DNA from: Anaerotardibacter muris | GTDB lineage: Bacteria; Actinomycetota; Coriobacteriia; Coriobacteriales; Eggerthellaceae | Reading direction: 5' to 3' | Length of the DNA: 64,000 nt | Assembly: GCF_943192915.1 (NCBI RefSeq) | Contig: NZ_CALPCD010000005.1 | Coordinates: 1 to 64,000, forward strand | Part shown: positions 50,901 through 58,976 of the stretch, piece by piece | Numbering within the stretch: position 1 is the stretch's first letter | Layout of the letters: the number at the start of each line of letters is the position of its first letter | Translations under genes and position numbers: made by a program | Notes under the pieces: model-generated | Database searches by the model: none | Told to the model about the DNA's origin: nothing | The model's input: only the letters and a program-made list of their open reading frames with translations

Positions 50901-51803
50901 TTACTCAGAGGTCTTGACCTTGTCCCAAAGCGCCTGCATGTCATCCATGGGAAGATCCTCGAGCTTCACGCCTTGTTCGGCTGCCGCCGACTCCATCGCA
51001 GACCAGCGCTTGCGGAATTTCATGCAGGTTGCTCGCAACGCCGCTTCAGCATCGATGCCCATCTTGCGTGCCACATTGACCAGGGAAAACAGAACATCAC
51101 CCATCTCGAGTTCAGCCTCGGCGAATTCGGGCGTGCTCTTCACCATCTTGCCATTTTTGGACTTAGGCGCGCTGGCGTATGCCGCTTGCAATTCAGCTTC
51201 CTCTTCGCGAACCTTTTCCCACACGTGATCGACCGTGTCCCACTCGAAGCCCGCTGCCACTGCCTTACGCGAGATCTTCTGCGCTTGCATGAGCGCTGGA
51301 AACGACACGGGCACGCCATCGAGCAAGCCTTCGGTCTTGGTTGCAGAGCCTTCTTCGGCATCATTGCGCTCGGCCATCTTCACCTGATCCCACAGGTCCA
51401 ACACGCTATTGGCATCGCTAGCCTGCGCGTCGCCGAACACATGAGGATGACGACGGATCATCTTCGCATCAACATCACGACACACATCATCGATGGTGAA
51501 TTCACCCAGGTCGGCAGCTATCTGGCTTTGCAGCACAACTTGGAGCAGCACATCGCCCAGTTCTTCGCGCAAATGCTGCGCATCTCCCTTTTCGATCGCG
51601 TCGACCGCTTCATAGGCTTCTTCGAGCATGTTCGAAGCGATGGAAGCGTGGGTTTGCTCGCGATCCCACGGACAACCGTCAGGACGGCGCAGTGCTGCGA
51701 TGGTATCTACAAACCCGCCGAAGGACTTAGATGCTGCTTCGGCATGAGAGACGCCCATTTCGACAGGGATATCTGCTTGTGCGTTATCAGGTTGCGCGGC
51801 CAT
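50901..51803 (-). CDS. mazG: MazG nucleoside triphosphate pyrophosphohydrolase
   Basis: Cytoplasmic enzyme of 300 residues hydrolysing NTPs to NMP and PPi, which clears abnormal nucleotides. Two MazG repeats are seen: CPWDREQTHASIASNMLEEAYEAVDAIEKGD with EE...E metal ligands and LREELGDVLLQVV near 60-120, and FAEAELEMGDVLFSLVNVARKMG near 230-255. An insert rich in acidic residues lies between. The N-terminal 30 residues are low complexity. It is 27 bases from the SRAP gene, likely the same operon. Confidence 0.93.
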   Translation of the reverse strand: MAAQPDNAQADIPVEMGVSHAEAASKSFGGFVDTIAALRRPDGCPWDREQTHASIASNMLEEAYEAVDAIEKGDAQHLREELGDVLLQVVLQSQIAADLGEFTIDDVCRDVDAKMIRRHPHVFGDAQASDANSVLDLWDQVKMAERNDAEEGSATKTEGLLDGVPVSFPALMQAQKISRKAVAAGFEWDTVDHVWEKVREEEAELQAAYASAPKSKNGKMVKSTPEFAEAELEMGDVLFSLVNVARKMGIDAEAALRATCMKFRKRWSAMESAAAEQGVKLEDLPMDDMQALWDKVKTSE

Positions 51804-51814
51804 AGGAGATTCGA

Positions 51815-52609
51815 CTACTTGTTGGATTCAGCCTCTTCAGATTCAGCGTCCTGCGCTTCGTCCTCTTCGGCTTCTTCTTCGTCTTCGTCGTCGTATTCTT
51901 CGTCATCCTCGTCTTCATCGTCTTCGCGGAAGTCGCCAGGGATGAACGCTTTGTATTCTTCGGGGGTCTCGTTGTTGACCTCAGGTTTCTCCATCTCAAG
52001 CACCTTTTCGCTGTTCAGCTGGAGCAGCTCAGCGATGGCGGAAACTTCTTCTGCGGTAAGGCATTCGCCTTCGCTCCACTTCTCGATGAAGGGGATGACG
52101 CCTGAGACCAGACCAACGAAACAATCTTCGGAAGGATTCTTCAGCTCGATCTCGGCGATGGTCGGGAAGGCCACCATGGGGTAGGTCTTCAGGCCTGGCT
52201 TGTCGCCGATCAGCTCTTCGATGCACAGCAGATGGACCTTGGACTGATAGAGCGGGCTGGTGAAGGGCTTGCCCTTGATGCCAGGTGCGTACGTCCAGCG
52301 GCTGATCTCTTCATCAGCGCGAATGTAGATGTAGAGCTGGCGATATTCAAGTGCGAAGATGCCGTATGGGGACAGGATGACGAAGTCCACGCGGCTGCGT
52401 CCGAGCTTCGTGACCAGGTAGATGTCCTTCAACACCACAAATCCTTCAGGCAGTTCGGTCTCGAGACTATCGGCAAGCTCGACTTCTTCGCGTTGCGCGG
52501 TCTTCAGGCGCTTGCGCTTCTTGTAAACATCCCATGCCAGCGTGGCGCCGATGACCACCAAAACGGCGATGAACAGGATATTGATGATGATCTCTTGCAT
52601 GCTTTCCAC
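51815..52609 (-). CDS. Membrane-anchored NERD-domain protein with acidic tail
   Basis: Protein of 264 residues. A single N-terminal membrane helix (ILFIAVLVVIGATLAWDVY, about 10-28) is followed by a NERD-like nuclease-related domain: LPEGFVVLKDIYLVTKLGRSRVDFVILSPYGIFALEYR near 52-91 has the strand, Asp and SPYGIF motif of that family. The last 50 residues are almost all Asp and Glu. NERD proteins are suspected nucleases with few tested. It lies between the MazG and ACT genes, in a DNA/nucleotide upkeep neighbourhood. Catalytic activity is not shown; the usual later ETKN motif reads EYRQ here. Confidence 0.7.
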   Translation of the reverse strand: MESMQEIIINILFIAVLVVIGATLAWDVYKKRKRLKTAQREEVELADSLETELPEGFVVLKDIYLVTKLGRSRVDFVILSPYGIFALEYRQLYIYIRADEEISRWTYAPGIKGKPFTSPLYQSKVHLLCIEELIGDKPGLKTYPMVAFPTIAEIELKNPSEDCFVGLVSGVIPFIEKWSEGECLTAEEVSAIAELLQLNSEKVLEMEKPEVNNETPEEYKAFIPGDFREDDEDEDDEEYDDEDEEEAEEDEAQDAESEEAESNK

Positions 52610-52707
52610 GAAGTTCCCCTATCTGAATGGACCCAGGCGTTTTGGCTGGGCGAGCAATGTATGAAGATGACCGGCAAAGGTGTTACCCTAGCCGCTCGTG
52701 CTTCAGT

Positions 52708-52977
52708 CTAGATCTTGTACATGAACTGGAACAGATCCTCGCGCTGAAGGATGATCTGAACGCCCAGGTCTTCAGCGACTTCTTCAAGCGCAGTCTGTAC
52801 CGTGTTGAAATCGGCCACATCAGTGTCGAGGCGAACGAGCATGGTCATGGAGAAGATGCTGTCCAAGATGGTCTGGCTGATATCGTCGATGTTCGCGCCC
52901 TTTTCAGCGAGCACACCCGAAACTGCCGCAACGATTCCTGAACGGTCCTTACCAAGAACAGATATCACACAGCGCAT
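52708..52977 (-). CDS. ACT-domain protein (UPF0237 type)
   Basis: Small cytoplasmic protein of 89 residues made of a single ACT domain. The start MRCVISVLGKDRSGIVAAVSGVLAEKGANIDDISQTIL is the classical G-x-D-R-x-G-I-V ligand turn followed by helix and strand. Such stand-alone ACT proteins probably sense amino acids, but no partner is known. It stands between the NERD gene and a repeat. Confidence 0.9.
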   Translation of the reverse strand: MRCVISVLGKDRSGIVAAVSGVLAEKGANIDDISQTILDSIFSMTMLVRLDTDVADFNTVQTALEEVAEDLGVQIILQREDLFQFMYKI

Positions 52978-53076
52978 ACTGCATCCTTTCGTTTGGTTCG
53001 CCGCCGCTCGCTTCGCGCAGGGCAGCTATAGCTATAGTACCGTATGGCTCGTCACGAACAAAATGCAACGGATCGA

Positions 53077-53155
53077 GGACAGGTCCATTCTTGTCCGGGA
53101 CACTTTGGGGACAGGTTCAGATTGCTAAGTAGCGAATTTGAACCTGTCCCCCCCC
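53077..53155. repeat. Inverted repeat of the GGGGACAGGTTC family, abutting folE
   Basis: Left arm GGACAGGTCCATTCTTGTCC, then GGGGACAGGTTC, then GAACCTGTCCCC at the right, separated by GATTGCTAAGTAGCGAATT. The right end touches the folE stop codon at 53156. A fourth copy of the 1-42 family. Confidence 0.75.
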
Positions 53156-53719
53156 TTAATTGATAAGAGCCAGCGCCTCGTTGGCAGCCGCTTTGTCCTG
53201 CTTGAACAGACCGCGCACCGCACGCGTTACCGTCTTCGACCCAGGCTTCTTCACGCCGCGCATGTTCATGCACAGATGCTCCGCCTCGATCACTACGATA
53301 ACGCCCTGGGGATTCAGTTCTTTCATGAGCGTATCAGCGATCTGCGAGGTAAGGCGCTCTTGCACCTGCGGACGACGTGCGAATACCTCCACCAAACGTG
53401 CAAGCTTCGACAGCCCGCAAATACGGCCGTCAGCTGCAGGAATGTAGGCGATGTTCGCCTTGCCGAAGAAAGGTGCAAGGTGATGTTCGCACATGGAATA
53501 GAACGGGATATCGCGCAAGATGATGAGCTCTTCAGAATGTTCATCGAAGGTGGTCTCGAAATGCTGCGCAGGGTCTTCCTCCAGACCCGCAAAGCATTCG
53601 GCGTACATGCGCGCAACGCGCTCGGGGGTCTTCTCCAGGCCCTCACGCTGAGGATCTTCGCCAATCCCTTCGAGAATCAGTCGAACGCCTTCTTCAATCT
53701 TATCCAGATCCATTGCCAT
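53156..53719 (-). CDS. folE: GTP cyclohydrolase I
   Basis: Cytoplasmic enzyme of 187 residues that makes dihydroneopterin triphosphate from GTP, first step of folate synthesis. The zinc-binding residues are in [10 protein letters not shown] (Cys, His) and in HLCMNMRG (second Cys), with the active-site helix [24 protein letters not shown]. The ATG at 53719 follows GAAGGAATATATC; a longer frame to 53788 has weaker support. No other folate gene is nearby. It ends directly at a repeat. Confidence 0.96.
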   Translation of the reverse strand: MAMDLDKIEEGVRLILEGIGEDPQREGLEKTPERVARMYAECFAGLEEDPAQHFETTFDEHSEELIILRDIPFYSMCEHHLAPFFGKANIAYIPAADGRICGLSKLARLVEVFARRPQVQERLTSQIADTLMKELNPQGVIVVIEAEHLCMNMRGVKKPGSKTVTRAVRGLFKQDKAAANEALALIN

Positions 53720-53821
53720 GATATATTCCTTCGATCCCTTTTCTTCTCTACAGCGCATCCGCGCTGGTACTTTGCTTGTTTGCCGCATCGCCGCGGCCCT
53801 TCGCTATTCGTTGCCGCTCAG

Positions 53822-54613
53822 CTAGCCGTCTATGTCCAACTCGATCGAGACCGGACAGTGGTCGCTGCCCATTATCTCAGGCCAGATGTGCGCCATCACC
53901 AGACGATCTTCGAGCGCTTTACTCACTAAGAAGTAGTCGATGCGCCATCCTGCATTGTTGGCGCGCGCGTTGAAACGATAGCTCCACCAGCTGTATGCGC
54001 CTTCGGTGTTGGGGTGCAGCGTACGGTAGGTATCGATGAAGCCTGCATCGAGCAGCTCGGTGAACTTGCCACGCTCTTCATCAGAAAAGCCAGGATTGCC
54101 CACATTGGTGCGCGGATTCTTCAGGTCGATGGGCTGATGAGCCACGTTGAAATCGCCACACATCACCACAGGCTTGGCATTACCAGGCGTACCATCAGGC
54201 AAGATACCTTGCTCTAGACCGCTGCATACATCGCGAAAGGTGTCGTCCCATTGCATGCGATGATCGATACGCTTCAGTTCGTTTTGAGCATTAGGGGTGT
54301 AGACGTTCACGAACCAGAATTTCTCGAATTCACAGATGACCACACGGCCTTCCGTATCCAGTTCGGGGACCCCCACTTCGTGGAGCACTTGCAAGGGCTC
54401 TTCCTTGGAGAACACCGCAGTGCCCGAATAACCCTTGCGTTCGGCATAGCTCCAGTTCTGTGTGTATCCGGGCAGGTCAAGATCGATCTGACCCTCTTGC
54501 AGCTTGGTCTCTTGGAGCGCAAAAACATCAGCGTTCAGCTCAGTGAACACATCCATGAAGCCTTTTTTCATAACGGCACGCAGGCCGTTCACATTCCAGG
54601 AAACCAGACGCAT
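53822..54613 (-). CDS. xth: Exodeoxyribonuclease III (AP endonuclease)
   Basis: Enzyme of 263 residues cutting DNA at abasic sites. The endonuclease/exonuclease/phosphatase fold is clear: MRLVSWNVNGLRAVMKKGF at the N-terminus, FALQETKLQ (metal-binding Glu), VMCGDFNVAHQPIDLKNP (Asp, Asn) and MGSDHCPVSIEL (catalytic His) at the end. It fits with the SRAP and MazG genes in the same stretch. It overlaps no neighbour; a hypothetical membrane protein gene starts 6 bases beyond its start. Confidence 0.95.
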   Translation of the reverse strand: MRLVSWNVNGLRAVMKKGFMDVFTELNADVFALQETKLQEGQIDLDLPGYTQNWSYAERKGYSGTAVFSKEEPLQVLHEVGVPELDTEGRVVICEFEKFWFVNVYTPNAQNELKRIDHRMQWDDTFRDVCSGLEQGILPDGTPGNAKPVVMCGDFNVAHQPIDLKNPRTNVGNPGFSDEERGKFTELLDAGFIDTYRTLHPNTEGAYSWWSYRFNARANNAGWRIDYFLVSKALEDRLVMAHIWPEIMGSDHCPVSIELDIDG

Positions 54614-54618
54614 AGGAA

Positions 54619-55296
54619 CTAGGAGCGCTTTCGTGCAGCTTTCTTGGCAGCCTTCGCTTCCTCTTTGGCGATGGCCTCCTTCTTAGCCTGCTTGCGAGCA
54701 GCGGTCGCTTCTTTGGAGCGGTCGCTGTTGATGCTGCCGCCACGAGCAGCTTTACGCAGAGGACGGATCTTGATCGCATCGATAGCAACAGCAGCGATAA
54801 GGAAACCGTAGCCCAACGCGAAGAAGATGATGGAATTCTGTTCGTTGTCAACGAAGTACTGCGGAACCAGGACGGGCGGGATGAGCGAGATGATACCGCA
54901 AGCGATGACGATCCACCACAGGGTGCGCCATTTCTTGTAATCCTTGGTGCCTGGGTTCAAATACTTCTTGCGAGCTTCCTTCCTTGCTTCTTCGGAAAGA
55001 CCTTCGCCTGAAGCCGTAGCCTCTTCACCGGTCATGTCGTTGAGCGTCCACTTGCCGCCCTTCTTCTTGGGCTGATCAGATGCTTCGGCAACTTGAGCCT
55101 TCGCACTCTTCTTGGCGGGTTCGGGATCGTTCTTCTTGAAACGATCAAGGAAGCTCTTCTTGGGCTTAGCATTCGGGTCCTTGATATAGACCGACGACGC
55201 CGCCTTTGAAACAGGCTTTGCTGAAGCCGCGGATTTGCGGGTCTTACCGCCCTCGCGCTGCTGGTAGCGTTCGTTCAACGGGTTGCGCTGTGCCAT
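54619..55296 (-). CDS. Basic membrane protein of unknown function
   Basis: Protein of 225 residues with a Lys/Ala-rich N-terminal 110 residues, two membrane helices (about 123-142 and 153-173, WRTLWWIVIACGIISLIPPVL and IIFFALGYGFLIAAVAIDAI), and a Lys/Ala-rich C-terminal helix (KQAKKEAIAKEEAKAAKKAA). Both ends should lie on the cytoplasmic side. It resembles no family I can name. It lies between exodeoxyribonuclease III (5 bases) and purC. The lysine-rich ends could contact nucleic acid, which is only a guess. Confidence 0.7.
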   Translation of the reverse strand: MAQRNPLNERYQQREGGKTRKSAASAKPVSKAASSVYIKDPNAKPKKSFLDRFKKNDPEPAKKSAKAQVAEASDQPKKKGGKWTLNDMTGEEATASGEGLSEEARKEARKKYLNPGTKDYKKWRTLWWIVIACGIISLIPPVLVPQYFVDNEQNSIIFFALGYGFLIAAVAIDAIKIRPLRKAARGGSINSDRSKEATAARKQAKKEAIAKEEAKAAKKAARKRS

Positions 55297-55380
55297 CTGT
55301 GGTGATCTCCTTTATGAAAGACTGAACGGTGTTCGAAGAGTTCGTAACAAGAATTCGTAATGTTAACTTGACCTGCGATC

Positions 55381-56256
55381 CTACTGAGCCACGAAGGTCT
55401 TGCCCGTGATCTTCTCATAGGCTTGGATGTACTTTTCGCTGGTGGCCTTGATGACATCTTCGGGCAGGTGCGGCGGCTCGCCAGTGCGGTCCCAGTTGGC
55501 ATTGAGCCAGTTGCGCACGAACTGCTTATCGAAGCTGGGCTGCTCTTCGCCCACGATATAGGTATCCGCTGCCCAGAAACGCGAAGAGTCGGGAGTGAGC
55601 ACTTCATCGCCCAGGATGATGGTGTCGCCCACCTTGCCGAACTCGAGCTTGGTGTCGGCAATGATGATGCCACGTTCGCGTGCATGCTCTGCAGCACGGT
55701 TGTAGATGGCCAGCGTCAACTCTTTGATAGCCTGCGCGTCCGCCTCGCCGATGAGCTCGACGGTCTGATCGAAGCTGATGTTCTCGTCGTGGTCGCCGAT
55801 ATCAGCCTTCGTGGACGGCGTGAAGATAGCTTCGGGCAGGCGGGAAGAATTCACCAGGCACGCTGGCAGTTCAATGCCGCAGACCGAGCCTGTTGCTTGG
55901 TAGTCCTTCAGGCCAGAGCCGGTCAAGTAACCGCGCACGATGCATTCGACGGGGAACATATTCGCCTTCTTCACCAACATGAAACGGCCGGCAAGATAGT
56001 CTGCATAGGGCTTGAACTTCTCAGGCAGATCGGCCACGTCAGCGGAGATGAGATGATTCTCTACCACATCGGAGAGCAGATCGAACCAGAAGCAGGAAAG
56101 CTGCGTAAGGACTTGGCCTTTGTAGGGAATCTCGTCAGGCAGGATGTAGTCGAACGCGGAGATACGATCGGATGCCACCAGCAACAGCTGATCACCCAGG
56201 TCATAAAGATCGCGAACTTTACCTTGCGCGTCGGGTTTGATATCGATTCCAGACAT
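55381..56256 (-). CDS. purC: Phosphoribosylaminoimidazole-succinocarboxamide synthase
   Basis: Cytoplasmic SAICAR synthase of 291 residues (purine synthesis). The nucleotide site opens as GKVRDLYDLGDQLLLVASDRISAFDYILPDEIPYKG. The conserved VRGYLTGSGLKDYQATG and TKLEFGK segments follow. Length is typical of the longer bacterial/yeast type. The start is supported by AAAGGACCCGC. purB is 4 kb away at 60657-62000, so the pathway genes are split. Confidence 0.95.
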   Translation of the reverse strand: MSGIDIKPDAQGKVRDLYDLGDQLLLVASDRISAFDYILPDEIPYKGQVLTQLSCFWFDLLSDVVENHLISADVADLPEKFKPYADYLAGRFMLVKKANMFPVECIVRGYLTGSGLKDYQATGSVCGIELPACLVNSSRLPEAIFTPSTKADIGDHDENISFDQTVELIGEADAQAIKELTLAIYNRAAEHARERGIIIADTKLEFGKVGDTIILGDEVLTPDSSRFWAADTYIVGEEQPSFDKQFVRNWLNANWDRTGEPPHLPEDVIKATSEKYIQAYEKITGKTFVAQ

Positions 56257-56436
56257 GCGGGTCCTTTCTGGCTAAGACGTTCGATTCGCGAGCATTCGCA
56301 AAGGCTCGCGCCGAGTTTTTCGCAAGTCTCTATTATGCTCCATTTCGTGCGAACACGGGAGCGCAAGAGCGATTTTCTCGCTGTAAATTACCTGAGGTGC
56401 TGTAGAGGGGCTTTTAGAGCTGGCGGTAGAACCTGC

Positions 56437-56503
56437 GGGGTACTTTTGCCTCCGTCCCCAAGTGGATCGCGCCCAAGTGGCTGCAAAGGGGCGAAAGCAA
56501 AAC
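56437..56503. repeat. GGGGTACTTTTGCCTCCGTCCCC element
   Basis: Left unit GGGGTACTTTTGCCTCCGTCCCC and a right inverted part (GGGGCGAAAGCAAAA) make an inverted repeat of about 65 bases in the 267-base gap between purC and the histidine kinase gene. Relatives: 13421-13474 and 62114-62170. The rest of that gap (56257-56436) shows nothing clear. Confidence 0.55.
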
Positions 56504-56523
56504 CGATCTCTGAAACAGGGGCT

Positions 56524-57993
56524 CTAATTATTGATGCCAAGGCGCTTGGCTTGAGCGGTCTTGCCCTTGCGAAGCGAGGTGCTGCGGCTGTAGAGCGGGA
56601 TGTAGATGGTGAAGCGAGCGCCTTCATTAGGTCGGCCTTCGGCACGCACCCAGCCATTGTGACGATCAGCGATCTCTTTTACCACGGAAAGACCGATGCC
56701 CAGACCGCCCGATTCACGGGCGCGACCTGCGTCCGCACGCCAGAAGCGCGCGAAGACGTTCTTGGCTTCTTCAGGCGTGAAACCGATACCCGTATCCTGG
56801 ACCATGATCTTGCCCATGAGCTCGCCCTGGGTAACGCGCACGGTGATAGAACCGCCTTCAGGGGTATAGCGCACGGCATTCGAGATAAGGTTTGCCGTAG
56901 CCTGGCGCAGCAGATCGGCATTGCCATAGACTATCACGTGATCGTCGTGCTCGTAGGTGAAATCGAGCCCTGATTCTTCAACATAGGCCTGATGAGCGAG
57001 CACGACGCGCTCAACTTGTTCCACCAGATCGATCTTGGCAAATTCCACCTTGTTCGCGCGGTTCTCCAAACGCGAGAGCTTCAGCAGCGCATCGACCAAT
57101 CGACTCAGGCGGCGCACTTCGGAATTGAGCGTTTCCAGGCGCTCTTCATCGGCTTCGAACACGCCATCGATCATGGCTTCGACCGTAGACTGGATAGCCA
57201 TGAGCGGGGTTCGCAGTTCGTGAGCAACGTCAGTGACCAGGCGGCGCTCCATGTCGCGATTTGCTTCGACCGCATCGGCCATCTGGTCGAAGGTCTTGCC
57301 CAGACGCGCGATCTCGTCTTCGCCGACCATGCCCGTACGCGCGGAATAGTCGCCTTCCTTCAGCGCTCGCGCCGCGTTAGTGACCAGGTTGATGGGGTAT
57401 GAGAGCAGGCGCGCCAGGATGAACCCGGCAAGCACTGCGACCAACACGGAAAAGACCGAAGCGAAGATCATCGCTTGATATGATTTGTTACGAAAGTCCT
57501 GGTCAGCTTGCGTGAGCAGCGTGTCTGAACCGAACACGCGCACATAGACCGTACCCACTTGTTCATCGTTCACCACAATGGGCGCCGAGGCAGTATTGCG
57601 CTCATTGTCAGAAAAGGACAGATTGCCGATGCTCCCTTGAGCTCCGCTGTTGTAGACCACCCATCCATCTGAAGAAACGATCTGGATATTCACGGTGTCA
57701 TAAAGGGCATTCGCGGAAGTGGCCGCAGCTAATGCCCCGTTGTACCAGTCATTGGGCATGGTCTTGAAGTTCTGCTCGACCGAATCAGCGATGGATTCCG
57801 CCAGATTCTCCATGTTGTCGCGCGTATAGCTCTGGAAGTACTGTTCCCACACGAACGAGAGCATGCCAACTGCCACCATGACGGTCATCAATGCGATAGC
57901 GGCAAAGGATACGGTGATGCGCGCCGTGAACGAGAAGCCTTTATGCTTCTTCTCGTCGCTGGGCTCTTCGTATTCCAGTTCTTCTTCGCTCAT
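56524..57993 (-). CDS. HAMP-domain sensor histidine kinase
   Basis: Membrane sensor of 489 residues. Two membrane helices (about 26-48 and 173-197) flank an exported sensor domain of about 125 residues with no recognised fold. HAMP (about 198-250), HisKA with phospho-acceptor His258 in VAHELRTPLM, then HATPase with N box (RQATANLISNAVRYT), G1 (MVQDTGIGFTPEEA) and G2 (GGLGIGLSVVKEI). It partners with the response regulator whose gene precedes it by 34 bases. Signal unknown. An upstream charged N-terminus precedes helix 1. Confidence 0.95.
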   Translation of the reverse strand: MSEEELEYEEPSDEKKHKGFSFTARITVSFAAIALMTVMVAVGMLSFVWEQYFQSYTRDNMENLAESIADSVEQNFKTMPNDWYNGALAAATSANALYDTVNIQIVSSDGWVVYNSGAQGSIGNLSFSDNERNTASAPIVVNDEQVGTVYVRVFGSDTLLTQADQDFRNKSYQAMIFASVFSVLVAVLAGFILARLLSYPINLVTNAARALKEGDYSARTGMVGEDEIARLGKTFDQMADAVEANRDMERRLVTDVAHELRTPLMAIQSTVEAMIDGVFEADEERLETLNSEVRRLSRLVDALLKLSRLENRANKVEFAKIDLVEQVERVVLAHQAYVEESGLDFTYEHDDHVIVYGNADLLRQATANLISNAVRYTPEGGSITVRVTQGELMGKIMVQDTGIGFTPEEAKNVFARFWRADAGRARESGGLGIGLSVVKEIADRHNGWVRAEGRPNEGARFTIYIPLYSRSTSLRKGKTAQAKRLGINN

Positions 57994-58027
57994 GCGCCTC
58001 GATCAGCTGGTCAGTCGCTCGAAGAGC

Positions 58028-58738
58028 TTACTGGCTTGCCTTGGTGGGATCTTCGAAGCGGTAACCTACGCCGTGGACCGTATGGAGCCACTTGGGGTTA
58101 CGCGGATTGTCGCCGATCTTCGCGCGCAAGTTCTTCACGTGCGAGTCGATGGTGCGCTCATAGCCTTCGAAGTCGTAGCCGAGCACCTTTTCCACAAGCT
58201 CCATGCGGGAATAAACACGGCCGGGATAGCGGCACAGCGTGGTGAGCAGCTTGAATTCGCTTGCAGTAAGGTCGACCACTTCGCCATTGACCAAGATCTT
58301 GTGACCTGAGATGTCGATGGTAAGTTCGCCGAACTCGAGCACTTCACGCTGCGGCTCGGAATCGGAATGCACGCGACGCAACAGTGCACGAACACGAGCG
58401 ACCAGCTCACGCGGGCTGAAGGGCTTCACCAAGTAGTCGTCAGCGCCCAGTTCAAGGCCGATGATTCGGTCTTCAACTTCGCCCTTTGCGGTGAGCATGA
58501 TGATGGGTGTGTCAGAATTGTCGCGGATGACGCGGCAGACGCGCTCGCCAGGAACGCGCGGAAGCATGAGGTCAAGGATGACCAGGTCAAAATGGTGGCG
58601 CGAGAATTCCTCGAGCGCTTCTTGACCATCGCCCACAGCGACGACCTGATAGTTTTCACGCTGAAGATACGCAGCCACGGCATCGCGGATAGCTTTTTCA
58701 TCTTCGACCAATAAGATACGGCGGGTATCGTTGCTCAT
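58028..58738 (-). CDS. OmpR/PhoB-family response regulator
   Basis: Transcription regulator of 236 residues. The receiver domain has Glu12-Asp13, the phospho-acceptor Asp56 in DLVILDLMLPR, and the Thr/Ala and Lys (KP in VKPFSPRELVARVRALLRR) switch residues. A winged-helix DNA-binding domain follows (LTASEFKLLTTLCRYPGRVYSR, then YEGYERTIDSHVKNLRAKIG-type helix). The ATG at 58738 has AAAGGAGATATATC before it. Upstream of the kinase gene in one operon, divergent from the gene at 58977, which it may control. Confidence 0.95.
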   Translation of the reverse strand: MSNDTRRILLVEDEKAIRDAVAAYLQRENYQVVAVGDGQEALEEFSRHHFDLVILDLMLPRVPGERVCRVIRDNSDTPIIMLTAKGEVEDRIIGLELGADDYLVKPFSPRELVARVRALLRRVHSDSEPQREVLEFGELTIDISGHKILVNGEVVDLTASEFKLLTTLCRYPGRVYSRMELVEKVLGYDFEGYERTIDSHVKNLRAKIGDNPRNPKWLHTVHGVGYRFEDPTKASQ

Positions 58739-58976
58739 GATATATCTCCTTTGCCTTAAAGGAACGGTTCGAAACCTCACAGCGACCAACGAAGGTTATC
58801 TGCGAGGCAGATTTTGTGTTTGGGTTTATTGTATCAATTAGCATCTTTTCTCGATGTTTTGACACCCAAATGTCACAATAGCCCTGCGTGTTCGTGCATA
58901 TCGCAGCCTGTTTTCACGGCCAAGTTCATGCACGAGCGCAGATGAATGATCCGAAACACCTGCAGAAGAAGGTATC

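Noticed and set aside
50592..52184. A 530-codon plus-strand frame across the SRAP, mazG and NERD genes
   Set aside because: It spans three real minus-strand genes; its Ser-rich end is only the complement of the acidic tail codons of the NERD protein.
55423..56973. A 516-codon plus-strand frame across purC and the histidine kinase gene
   Set aside because: Shadow of two conserved genes on the other strand and runs through a repeat-bearing spacer.
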